Shown: in pieces, positions 42,304 through 52,077 of the stretch | How positions within the stretch are numbered: the stretch's first letter is position 1 | How the letters are laid out: each line of letters begins with the position of its first letter | DNA from: Lithodes maja | Taxonomy: Eukaryota; Arthropoda; Malacostraca; Decapoda; Lithodidae | Assembly: GCA_037953745.1 (NCBI GenBank) | Contig: JBAKBP010003068.1 | Location: forward strand, 62,001 to 126,000 | Length of the DNA: 64,000 nt | Direction: 5' to 3' | Position numbers and translations under genes: made by a program | The notes under the pieces: generated by a model | What the model saw: the letters and a program-made list of their open reading frames with translations, nothing else | The model's database searches: none | What the model was told of the DNA's origin: nothing

Positions 42304-43449
42304 TTACCAGACCCTGCAACTCCCATTCATTATCACTCATCAGAACTGTATCATCTGCAAACAGCAGTATAGGTAGCTTCCACTCAATTCCCTCCCTTTT
42401 CAGCGATACACCAACATCCACTACTCTTGATAGTATTTCTTTCATAACTCCATCCATATATACAGTAAACAGCCACGGGGACATCACACACCCCTGTTTC
42501 AAACCAACATTCAGGTCAAAGAACTCGCTCTGCTCACTCTCCACACGTACTGCCGCCTTTGCACCCTCATACATGCTCTTCACTGCTTTCAGCAACTTGC
42601 CCTCTACTCCGTATATTCTAAGTACTTTCCACAAACCTTCTCTATCCACTCTGTCATAGGCCTTCTCCAAGTCCATAAAGGCAACATACACCTTTTGTTT
42701 CTTCTCCAGATACTTCTCCACAACACAATTCAGGGTAAAAATCTGATCTACACATCCTCTTCCCTTCCTAAAGCCTCCCTGCTCGTCGCCTATCCATTTC
42801 TCCGTTCTCACTCTCACTCTCTCAATCACTACCCTACTGTATACCTTCCCTACTACGCTTAGAAGACATATTCCTCGGTGGTTACCACACACTCCTCTTT
42901 CCCCTTTGCCCTTATATAGGGGGACTATTATGCCAGTCTTCCAGTCATCGGGTGCACTCCCCTTCTCCCATGCTAGTTTGCACATTTTCCATACCCATTC
43001 TATCACTATCTCACCACCATACCTCAACATTTCCCCACACACTCCATCTGTTCCTGGTGCTTTCCCCAACTTCACTCTTTTCATGGCTTCCCACACTTCT
43101 GACCTCCTGATCCCCACCTCCTCCTCCACTACTTCTCTTCTTCTCCCTCCCATACCATATCCAGCTATGTTTGCTGGCTCTTCATTCCTTTCATTTAGCA
43201 ACTCACTGAAGTACTCCCTCCATCTTTCGACCCTCTCTTGCTTCTCGGCTAGCATTCTCCCATTCTTATCTTTCACACCCTTACTGTTTCCCTTGCTACC
43301 TTCCCTAACTTTCTTGACTTCTTTCCAGAACAGTTTCTTACTCTCCCTCCATTTTACACTCAGATTCCTTCCAAATTCCTCATCTACTCTTCTCTTACTT
43401 TCCTTCACTACTCTCTTCACCACCCTCTTACTCTCCACGTACCTCGTGT
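42290..43449 (-). pseudogene. J1 RT catalytic region
   Basis: ESKKLFWKEVKKVREG, WREYFSELLNERNEEP, RVKLGKAPGTDGVCGEML, GIIVPLYKGKGERGVCGN, EQGGFRKGRGCVDQIFTL, VAFMDLEKAYDRVDREGLW, LKQGCVMSPWLFTVYMD and LLFADDTVLMSD. All RT motifs are present, with FADD at the active site. The endonuclease is missing. The frame breaks after LVNEFG. Confidence 0.88.
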
Positions 43450-43790
43450 GGAAAAAGAAAGGTAATGCATGGTTTAGCAAAGAGATAGAAGAAATAGTGA
43501 ACAATAAAACAAAATTGCAAAACAGTATGCTGCAAAAGAATATACCTAGAGAAACTAGAGAGGCGAGGAAGCAAGAATATAAAAACTTGAAACAGAGTAA
43601 AGAGGACAATACAAGTTGCTAAAAGGAAGGCAGATGAGGAATATGGGAGGAAGATTAGTGAACAGTTTCTGAGTGACAAGAAAGCATACTACAGAGCTGT
43701 GAAAGAAGCCCGAGGGAGGAAGACCGAGAGTGTCTCAGATGGTAGAATGAGGGATATACAGTAAATGGGGAGGTGGTGGAGGGTGATATA
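43450..43790 (+). pseudogene. Element I linker between endonuclease and RT
   Basis: Resumes after J1: KGNAWFSKEIEEIVNNKTKL, RKQEYKNLKQSKED and, in another frame, KAYYRAVKEARGRKTESVSD. Several frame changes. It fades by about 43790; the following 43791-43973 ends in an A-rich stretch and GATA repeats. Confidence 0.68.
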
Positions 43791-43974
43791 TGTGTGGAAA
43801 GAAAATTTTAGTAGCTTAGCTGTATTTTCCTTGTTCTTGCTCTGTCTTGAGGCAGCCACCCCCAGGAAAAAAAATAAAATAATACTGTATAATAGAATTA
43901 AATAAAACAAATACAAAAATAGGAAAAGTGGGGATTGGGCCTGAGCATAATACTGTAGATAGATAGATAGATAG

Positions 43975-44016
<42 letters not shown>

Positions 44017-44312
44017 TTTATTCAGTTAGCAATTTACAGAGTTGGTACCACATAGTTTGTTACAAATATGACATGTACCAGCCTTGCATAATTCCAACTA
44101 AGGATAGCCCAATAAGGCCGTTAGGCGTATTTCCATTGGGGTCCTTGTGGGATTAGGTTAGCTGGGGAAAAAAGGGGAGGATAAAGAAATGGATACTTTA
44201 GAAAAAGTATTTCTAGGGGGTTATTTTAAGATACCTTACATCCTATAGTAAATATCAGTAATCCGTAATCAGTAATCATTTCAGTTTGGTTTGTCTATCT
44301 CTTATGTCGCAT

Positions 44313-46059
44313 TTAGTAGTAGACATAAGCTTGGTGCTCCCTTCTCGCAGCTGTCCGGTTCAGGTGTTCCTTCAGGCTACGTCTGAAGGAATACAGTGTT
44401 CTCTTTTCACGGACTGACTGGGGTAGGTCGTTCCAGTCTTTGATGGCGGTGAAGAAGAATGTTTGCTTACCCTGTCCTTGGATTCTCGGGACCTTAAAAT
44501 TAAACATCCTGTTTCTTGTATTATGTCCACTCCTCTCATTTGCTTTAACAAAATCATTCTTTAGGTACTCTGGAGCTCTGTCATAGAAAATTTTGAAGGC
44601 ATTAGTGAGCCTGATTTGTTTGGCCCTGTCAGCGACATTGAGCATACCTAGTGACTGAAGTTGTTCCTGGCCAACATGTGATCTGGGTCCTAGGTTCAGC
44701 ATGAACCTAACCATTTTATTTTGAGTGGCCTGAAGTTTGTGCTGTGCTGATTTAGATGATGCAGAGTACCAGGATGACACAGAATAGTCAAAATGACATT
44801 GAACAAGCGCTTGGCAGAGGGTCTTTTTGGTCGCCGCGGGCAAGCATCCCACCTGTCTATACAGGTATTTTATACGTGCTCTACACTTACTCAGGATAGA
44901 TTCCAAAATTGTTTCACCTGACAAACTCGCGTCCAGTTTTAGTCCGAGATATTTAACTTGTGACACTGTTGTTATAGGAATATCATTACAGTTGACCGAG
45001 AAGCCCACAATGTCTTTCAGTTTGCGTTTTGTTCCACATAAGATGGCTTCCGTCTTGCCCAGGTGAAGAGATAGTCTTTTGTCCACTAGCCATTCACTAC
45101 ATGATTCTAGTTCTTTGGAAAGTGAAGCGGCAATACTTATTGGGTCTTTTCCTGAAACCAGGAGCACGCTGTCGTCTGCATACAGTAATAATTTACATGA
45201 GACGCTCAGTTCCATGTCGTTCACATAACAGAGAAAGAGTAAGGGACCAAGGATGCTTCCCTGCGGGACCCCACAGTTAATTGGCATAGGATCAGATATA
45301 TTATCATCAATTTTGACTCTTTGGGTTCTACCACTAAGATAAGATTTAAACCAGTTCACAGATCCTATGCCCATTGCTTGTAGTTTATTACATAGGATAT
45401 CATGGTCTACTGTGTCAAACGCTTTTTGTAGATCAAGAAGAACCATACCGGTGTAGTTACCTTTAGACATTTCTTTACGAATGTGATCCGTTAAGTGGAT
45501 GAGACAGGAGTCTGTCGAGTACATGCATCTGAAACCTGATTGAAACTTATAGAATAGATCATTTTGTTTGAGGTAGTGTTCAATTTGGGTGTATACCGCT
45601 CTTTCAAGGATTTTAGATACAATACATAATATGCTAACTGGTCTGTAGTTACCAACTTCTAGTTTATTTCCTTTCTTGAATAGAGGGGTTACAATAGCTT
45701 CCTTCAGTTCAGCAGGTACAGTGTTGGTGTTAATTGACAAGTTGATGATGTGAGTTAGGGGGCCTGCTATACCAATGGCTCCATCTCGTAGAAATTTGGC
45801 AGGAATTTTGTCTGGTCCTGTGCTTTTATGTACATTTAGGTTAGACAGCTCGTCAAAAGTGTATTTTGGTGTAACATTTTGCAATCCAAATGTGTTTGGG
45901 TGTATGTCTTTATCTCTGTAGAAATTTCGAAAGGTGGCCGTTGTTGTCGTGTATTTATTGAGAGGTTGAGGTAGGTTCTGTGCAAGTGTGTTTGCTATGG
46001 AGGTGAAGAAGGAGTTGAAGTAGGTTGAAATTTGTCGTTTATCGTGGCAAATCTGATCA
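44313..46059 (-). pseudogene. C2 reverse transcriptase (downstream part)
   Basis: From NVTPKYTFDELSNLNVHK through PDKIPAKFLRDGAIG, VTPLFKKGNKLEVGNYRPV, QSGFRCMYSTDSCLIHL, VLLDLQKAFDTVDHDIL, NCGVPQGSILGPLLF and YADDSVLLVSG to QAYVYY at 44313. 523 residues are open without error. It is separated from the endonuclease by the MITE; before that insertion the frame would have run on to 46559 and beyond. No new start is needed for a pseudogene reading. Confidence 0.9.
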
Positions 46060-46063
46060 TTAA

Positions 46064-46555
46064 CCCTCCAGCCCCGGCTATGTATTATATATATATTTCT
46101 CGAAATCCGGGTGTTTTGGCCGAAAAACGTCTAGGCTAGGCTACCGTATATTCGTTAATCAGACTGCTTCCCGCATTCCCGCGCATCCCCAAGCGTAGCT
46201 GTGTTATTTACCTGTAAAATGGCATTAAGTAGAGCTCTCTAAGTCAACTGGGTGAGCTGTGATGATGATTTCATTGGAGATAACTTTATCGCCAAACGAG
46301 CCACTTTACACCACTTTTCGATACTGAACAACAACATACAGGCACACACGAACAAGCGACGCTCTCCTTCTTGTGGCCGGAGATGCGGAGCGTCGGTCCA
46401 GCCGGCTGTTGTTTACATGCGTCGGACCGACGCCTCGCACAGCAAGCTCACAGGCTGTGACGTCATGGGTGTTTAAGTGGGTGTACAAGAGGTCATCCGG
46501 GTTGCGTGGGCCAAGGTTTTTATGGGTGTACAAGAGGTCATCCGGGTTGAAGGGG
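46064..46555. mobile_element. piggyBac-type MITE, copy c
   Basis: 492 bp flanked by TTAA at 46060-46063 and 46556-46559. C1 has the same site with a single TTAA (about 16079-16082, ATCATTAATGTTGAG). Starts CCCTCCAGCCCCGG; right end inverse CCCCTTCAACCCGG. It closes the C2 frame between endonuclease and RT. Confidence 0.92.
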
Positions 46556-46558
46556 TTA

Positions 46559-48027
46559 ATGGTGAGAGCAATATTAGTGTTAGACGAATCCCTTGTCTTG
46601 TTGCTGTAGCCTGTTGTTTTTAGGTGCCTCCATAGTTTCTTTGGGTTATTCTGATATTCCTCTGCCTTATTGTGAAAATAATTAGTTTTCGCTGATTTTA
46701 TTTTCCTACTTAGTTTATTCCTGGCCCTGTTGAACTCATGTTTCAGACCTTGATCCTGTCTATGTTTCGCTAGCCTTTTTAACAGATTGTCTCTGTGTTC
46801 CAGATGGTGTAGTATGTCATTGTTGATCCATGGGTCTGACCTTGCTTTAATTCGTATGTCTTTCAGAGGAGCTATTTCGTCTAGAATGTTTGTGATGATG
46901 GTTCTGAAGCCAACCCATGCGTCATTAACGTTTGTACTTCCAAACACTGGAGACCAGTCTGTATTCCATAAAATGTCCAGAAATGTTTCTTTATTGTAGT
47001 TTCTGAGTGACCTTGTTTTGATAATCTTGTGATTCTCTAGGGTAATTTTTGTGGTTTTTCGTGTGCAATATGTGACGAAGTGATCACTTATCCCAGTCTG
47101 TATAACCCCTGATTGGGATATTTTGTCCTCTCTGTTACAGTTTATGTGGTCTATTATTGTGGCAGTGTTCTCAGAGATACGTGTGGGGGTTGTGATGAGT
47201 TGTTTATGATTGTGCATTGTCAGTATATGCCTATATTCTCGTACAAGCCTATCATTTCGTTGTTTGTAACACAGGTTAAAATCCCCTAGTATGATGGATT
47301 CATTCCGAGGGTCTAGCGATGACAACGTTCGTTCAAATTTGGTCAAGAATTGTGTGTCGTCTGGTGGCCTATAGCATACCCCAATTGTGATGGGTCTTGT
47401 CCTCGGCAGGCGTAGATCGATCCACAGAGCTTCGTGATTTTCTACATGGAGGTCGGTCCTGGTTGTGTGTGTGAGGTTGTTTTTTACATACAGACATACT
47501 CCTCCCCCATGCCTATTGCGATCATTCCTAACCATATTGAAACCTTGAATGTTTATTTCACCATCGTTTATACTTGAATCCAGCCAGGTTTCTGTGATTG
47601 CAATTATTGAAGCTTTGGCCTTATTAGCTAACAAGTTTAATTCTGACAATTTATGGTACATTGATCTGGCGTTAATGTGGATAAGATGGAGCCCTTTGTT
47701 GGTGAACACTCTGTATTCATCTTTGATTTTGAATGTGTCCTGGCTGGATTCTGAGTTGTTAATACTAATTGGTTCATTTACATTAATATTCGGTAATGAA
47801 TGCAAGGCACATATGTTGCATAGGAATTCCCGTTCTTCACTGTTGGTCTTCTTAGAGATGCACTTCATGTGAGCTACAGTTTTACACTTAACACAGTTTA
47901 TGATCCTTTGTTTTCTTGTTATGAGTGATTCACATATTTCACAAATGATTTTAGGACCCTTAATAGCTATTTCCCTACATTTATCGCATTCCACTTCTTT
48001 TCTGCTAGTAATGTAAGTACAGTACAT
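46559..48027 (-). pseudogene. C2 zinc finger and endonuclease
   Basis: Begins with a cysteine-rich block: ECDKCREI, IICEICESL, CVKCKTVAHMKCISK and FLCNICALH, a PHD-like finger continuing from ORF1. Then the APE-type endonuclease: LIHINARSMYHKLSELN, IAITETWLDSS, HGGGVCLYVKN, IGVCYRPPDDTQF, ILGDFNLCYKQRN, TTPTRISENTATII and GISDHFVTYC. All catalytic motifs (N, E, GDFN, SDH) are present. Downstream it reads into the MITE. Confidence 0.88.
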
Positions 48028-48902
48028 CGATCGTGTACTGTTTCATTACAACTACTACATTGTGACGTTGTACTCCTTTTGTTGAATCCAATATCGCACA
48101 CTATACATATTTTCCTGTTACTGTTCATCGTACGTCTGGCGGTGTGGTGATCAGCTGTGCGCCGTGAGCGGCTGATGGTGTGTGAGCGCGTGAGATGAGG
48201 ACAGGTTGTGGCTCCCCCTTGCCCCCCTCCCACCCCTACCTGTATTTGTTGTTTTATGTCCTTGTTCTTGGCCGTTGTTGCTGTTACTTCATTGTCGATG
48301 TGTTTGCTAGAGCTTCCTGTTTGTTTGGGTGTTCTGGTTGCATGTTGTGTTACTTGGGTCACCGATATCTGTGGTAGTGATGATACAGTTGAGGGTAATG
48401 TTGAGTAGGTAGAATGTTGGCACTGTGCTGGCGGTTGCCCTGCGGTCTTGGTTGTGAGTTGGAGCGTGACGGGAGACTTGGGTGCCTGCTGGCCCAGTTT
48501 GTTATAACGAATTTTACTGCTAGGGACTGTTGAAATGTCGGTGTCTGCCTTACTTGTTTGGTGGTGAGGTTTCTTCAACGTTGAACTAGGGCCGGGGTTG
48601 GTCTCTACATCTCCGCAGCTAATTAGAGTGTAGCACAATAGGTGTTGTAGCGAGGTTGTGCCAGAGTATTTGCCCAGTCGCGGCGTCTTCCCGATATATG
48701 AAATAGACCAGGCAGGAATGGTGACAGAAATTTCACTCGTGTGTGATTTCTGTGTGACGAGGTCCCTCAATACTTGTTTAGTGTTGACCTGGTACACTAC
48801 CGGTCCCCTCTGCACCTGTATATCAGCACAGCCCCTCTGGATGTTGAGAAGGATGATACATAGAGAGAGGGCTACGCTCGCACCCTTCATCCCTCCCGCC
48901 AT
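47967..48902 (-). CDS. C2 N-terminal protein: signal-like segment, 2A peptide, zinc finger start
   Basis: 311 residues from ATG 48900-48902. Residues 1-26 (hydrophobic core ALSLCIILL) look like a signal peptide. At 93-105 is LISCGDVETNPGP, matching the 2A consensus D-V/I-E-x-N-P-G-P, with the skip site between G104 and P105. Ser/Thr/Gln-rich sequence follows, then IQVGVGG and a cysteine pair run CIVCDIGFNKRSTTSQCSSC. The frame then shifts by a 5-bp GTACA duplication near 48014; C1 lacks it and reads straight on into the finger. Originally this was probably the start of one long protein. Confidence 0.87.
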   Translation of the reverse strand: MAGGMKGASVALSLCIILLNIQRGCADIQVQRGPVVYQVNTKQVLRDLVTQKSHTSEISVTIPAWSISYIGKTPRLGKYSGTTSLQHLLCYTLISCGDVETNPGPSSTLKKPHHQTSKADTDISTVPSSKIRYNKLGQQAPKSPVTLQLTTKTAGQPPAQCQHSTYSTLPSTVSSLPQISVTQVTQHATRTPKQTGSSSKHIDNEVTATTAKNKDIKQQIQVGVGGGQGGATTCPHLTRSHTISRSRRTADHHTARRTMNSNRKICIVCDIGFNKRSTTSQCSSCNETVHDRCTVLTLLAEKKWNAINVGK

Positions 48903-48917
48903 TGCCGTAACTCAGCA

Positions 48918-50375
48918 GTAAAAAGTAGGAGAAAGGCAAAGATCTCATCCATGGGAATGGAGAGAGGTAGAATAAACAAGGTAGATGAAGGACAGACAAG
49001 CAGAGAAGAAGTAAAAGAAGTAATCAATAGACTTAAAATGGGCAAAACTTTTGGAGTAGATAATATCCCAGGTGAAATGCTGAAATATGGGGGAGAAGAA
49101 GCTGTTGACATATAATGCATACTGTAGGTTATGTAAATTAGCATGGGAAAAAGAAAAAGTACCAGGGGACTGGAGGAAAGCAGTGATAGTACCCTTGTAC
49201 AAAGGGAAGGGTAGTAAAGAGGAGTGTAAGAGTTATAAGGGAATTAGCTTGCTTAGTATACCTGGAAAGGTATACGCAAAAATAGTAACAGAGAGACTGC
49301 AGAAGATAACAGATGACAAAATAGGCGAGGAGCAGGGAGGTTTCAGAAAGGGCAGGGGCTGCATTGACCAGATAACCTCAATGCGATTGTTGGTAGAGAA
49401 GTATTTGGCCAAGAACAGAAAACTCTATGCAGCATTCATGGATTTGGAAAAAGCCTACGACAAAGTAGATTGGGAGGGTCTGTGGGATGTCTTAACAGTA
49501 TATGGTGTGGCAGGAAAGTTGCTAATGGCAGTAAAAAACAATTGTAGGAATGCAATGGCATATGTGAAGGTAGGTGATAAATTAAGTGAGAGTTTTGAGG
49601 TCAATGTAGGAATACGACAAGGATGTGTCATGTCACCTTGGTTGTTCAACATATACATGGATGGAGTGATTAGAGAATGTAGGGCAGGAATGTAGAATCA
49701 GAGGGAAGAGTGGAAGATTTTAACATGCCTATATGCGGACGATGCAGTCCTGTTGGCAGAAAATGTGGAAGAACTTCAGAGTGGTCACAGACTTTGACAG
49801 GGTATGCAAAAAGAGAAAGTTCAAGGTCAATGTAGGGAAATGTAAGGTAATGGTGTTTTAGAGAAGAATGCATGAAACTATAGATTTTAAGGCTAAATAT
49901 AGAATTAAGAAGAAAGAACATGAGAAAAGTTGTAAAATATAAATTAAAAATTAAGTATTGGAAGAGGTTGAAAGTTTCAAGTACTTCGGAGCTGCACTAT
50001 GCAAATATGGTAAAATGTAGAGCGAGATAAAAGAGAAAAAGGTAATTGGAGAACTTGATGGTACAGTATTCTGAAAGGAAGAATGGTTAGTCAAGAAGTG
50101 AAAAAGGCACTGATAAACAGTGTGCTGCTCCCTACACTCTCGTATGGAAATGGGAAATGGACAGCAAGTGACGAACACCTCTCTAAACTGAGAGCTGTGG
50201 AGATGAGCTTTTTCAGAATGGCAGCTTGCGTGAATAGGCTAGATGGGCCAAGTAATGGAGAAGTGTATGAGTCCTTCGGAATGGAATAGCAAGCTTTGGG
50301 CATTGAATGTGGAGTGGTTGAGTGGATAGAGAAAAGTACTTTGAGGTGGTATGGTCATGTTCAGAGAATGTAATC
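48918..50375 (+). pseudogene. Element I reverse transcriptase
   Basis: Resumes after C2 with MERGRINKVDEGQTSREEV, RLKMGKTFGVDNIPGEML, a stop at 49114, then VIVPLYKGKGSKEECKSYK, EEQGGFRKGRGCIDQIT, AAFMDLEKAYDKVDWEGLW, IRQGCVMSPWLFNIYMD and LYADDAVLLAENVEEL. The C-terminus (PTLSYGNGKWTASDEHLSKL, AVEMSFFRMAAC, LRWYGHVQRM) is in other frames with stops. RT motifs mirror J1, so I and J are related families. Confidence 0.82.
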
Positions 50376-50475
50376 TTGGGGGAAGGTACTGGGAATGGTC
50401 CCGGGGTAGACTGGAACCGGAGTTCTGGGGTGTGGGGGGGAGTGATACTCATTTGCCAGCCAAAATACCCAATTT

Positions 50476-51932
50476 ATGACTAAACAACCTAAAAAGAAAT
50501 GTAAGTCCGATGTATCAAAACCGCACAGGACAAGGACAAATGCCCCCCACAATCTCAGACTTGCTAGTGTGAATGTTGGTAGTTTGAATCTGCGGGCAAA
50601 TGAAGTGGCTGAGATGTGTGAGAGGAGGAGAGTGGACGTCTGCTGTACCCAGGAAACACTCTGGAAGAGGCATGGGGTACAGTGGATTGTCGGAAAAAAG
50701 AAAAGATATAGGATATACTGGATGGGAGTGGAGACTGATAAAGCGAAAGGAGGAGTGGGTGTTCTGGTGGCTGAAGAGCTGGTGGAAAGTGTGCTTCAGA
50801 TTACGAGAGTTAGCGAAAGGCTGATCGTTCTGAAGTTGAAAGTTGGTGAAAGAATTCTGAATGTGATATCTGCATATATATGCCCCACAGGCTGGTCTAC
50901 AGAAAGAGATAAAAGAGGACTTCTGGAATGACACCGTCAGTGTCATTTCAGGCCTCTCGGAGAATGAAATAACAATCGTGGGGGGGGGACCTCAATGGTC
51001 ACGTGGGAGCATCTGCAGATGGATACGAGGGGGTACATGGAGGAAATGGTTACGGAGGGAGAAATCTGGAAGGCGAATTTATATTGGAGTCCTGCGTTGC
51101 ACTCAACATGGTTGTGTGTAACACAAAGTTCAAGAAAAGACAGAGTCACCTGATCACATATAACGCTGGGGTCTCCAGTAGCCAGATAGATTACTTCTTG
51201 GTTAACAGGAAAGACTGGAAACTAGTTTGAGATGTAAAGGTCATCCCGAGCGAAGAATGTATCCCCCAGCATAAGCTACTTGTGTGCGACATGAGCTTAT
51301 ACAGAGATCCTAAGCGCAAGAAGGTATACATACCCAAAAGGAAAGTGTGGCTGCTGAAGAACAAGGAAGTTAGGGATAGGTTTCATAGTGAACTGGAGGA
51401 AATTAATAGAAATAAGGAAGCTAGGCCTAACGATGTAAATAGTCAATGGAACTTTCTTAAGCATAGCCTTATCGCTGCCACTGACAAAGTCTGTGGGAAA
51501 ACAAAGGGTCACCCCAGGAATAAGACCTCATGGTGGTGGAACGATGAGGTAGAACATGCTGTGAAAGAGAAAGGGAGATGCTTCAAAGCATGGAAGAAAG
51601 GAGGCAGCAAGGAAGAATACCAGGCAGCTAAACGAACTGCCAAAAGAGTTATTTACAATGCTAAAAATCGCATTAAGGACCTGGTCCTCGAACAAGTGTG
51701 TAACACTGACAATCCCAATGGGATCTTCAACCTAGCTAGGCGAGTTAAAAATGACAGTAGGGATAATATAGGTGAACAGTGTGTTAGAAACGATAATGGG
51801 AAGATTGTGTATGCAGAAAATGAAATCAGAGAAGCATGGAAGGCACACTATGAACGATTGCTAAATGTAGAGTTTGAATGGGATAAGGAACAGCTTAGTA
51901 TCGAAAACCAATATCTGGGCCCCCTCCTTTGA
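50476..51932 (+). pseudogene. Element K endonuclease and linker (several frameshifts)
   Basis: NLRLASVNVGSLNLRANEV, RRVDVCCTQETLWKR, GGVGVLVAEELVESV, RLIVLKLKVGERILNVISAY; then a shift near 50880 (AT-repeat expansion), another in a G homopolymer at about 50982 before DLNGHVGASADGYEG, and a stop at 51228. Then VSSSQIDYFLVNRKDWKL, HKLLVCDMSL and SWWWNDEVEHAVKEKGRCFK to NVEFEWDKEQLS. Motif order matches the endonuclease of RTE elements. Confidence 0.82.
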
Positions 51933-52077
51933 TAGCACCAGCTGTAGTGAGCGACGCAATCAATAAAATAAAGGACGGTAAAGCTCCAGGTTGCTCTGAC
52001 ATTGTCGCTGAGATGATAAAAGCCTCAGGGGAGACTGGTGTAAACTTAGTCACTGAGTTGATAAACACCATTATTAA
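51905..52077 (+). pseudogene. Element K RT N-terminus
   Basis: APAVVSDAINKIKDGKAPG, then CSDIVAEMIKASGETGV and LVTELINTII, ending at the TTAA where the 52078-53945 element entered. L keeps this region uninterrupted (VTELINAIIKEKKIPDAW). Confidence 0.85.

Larger units (their letters stand above)
41551..43449 (-). mobile_element. RTE-like element J1
   Basis: Minus strand, 5'-truncated, ending in an (ATAG)n tail (41551-41572) that starts in the stop codon itself. Inserted in I between a GGAAGAAAAAC-type and a GGAAAAAGAAAGG-type flank. J2 at 55572-56429 is a shorter copy of the same family. Confidence 0.85.
43974..48912 (-). mobile_element. Near-full-length family C element C2
   Basis: 4.9 kb, minus strand: (AAT)n tail 43976-44013, 3' UTR to 44312, RT, endonuclease, PHD-like finger, and an N-terminal region with signal-like segment and 2A motif starting at 48902. 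One piggyBac-type MITE (46064-46555) sits in it. It lies inside element I; I sequence resumes near 48913. Only about 10 bp precede the first ATG, so the 5' UTR is short or trimmed. Confidence 0.9.
31018..50375 (+). mobile_element. RTE-like element I, split by H, J1 and C2
   Basis: One plus-strand endonuclease/RT element recovered in four coding pieces (31168-31631, 40893-41550, 43450-43790, 48918-50375). The three gaps are the LTR element H, non-LTR J1 and non-LTR C2. Protein order across the gaps is consistent: endonuclease, linker, RT. Many stops show it is the oldest layer here. Right end near 50375 is where similarity stops. Confidence 0.78.

Noticed and set aside
42224..43609. Start of J1 RT at 43609
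   Set aside because: The first ~50 codons are antisense element I; J1 begins near 43449.
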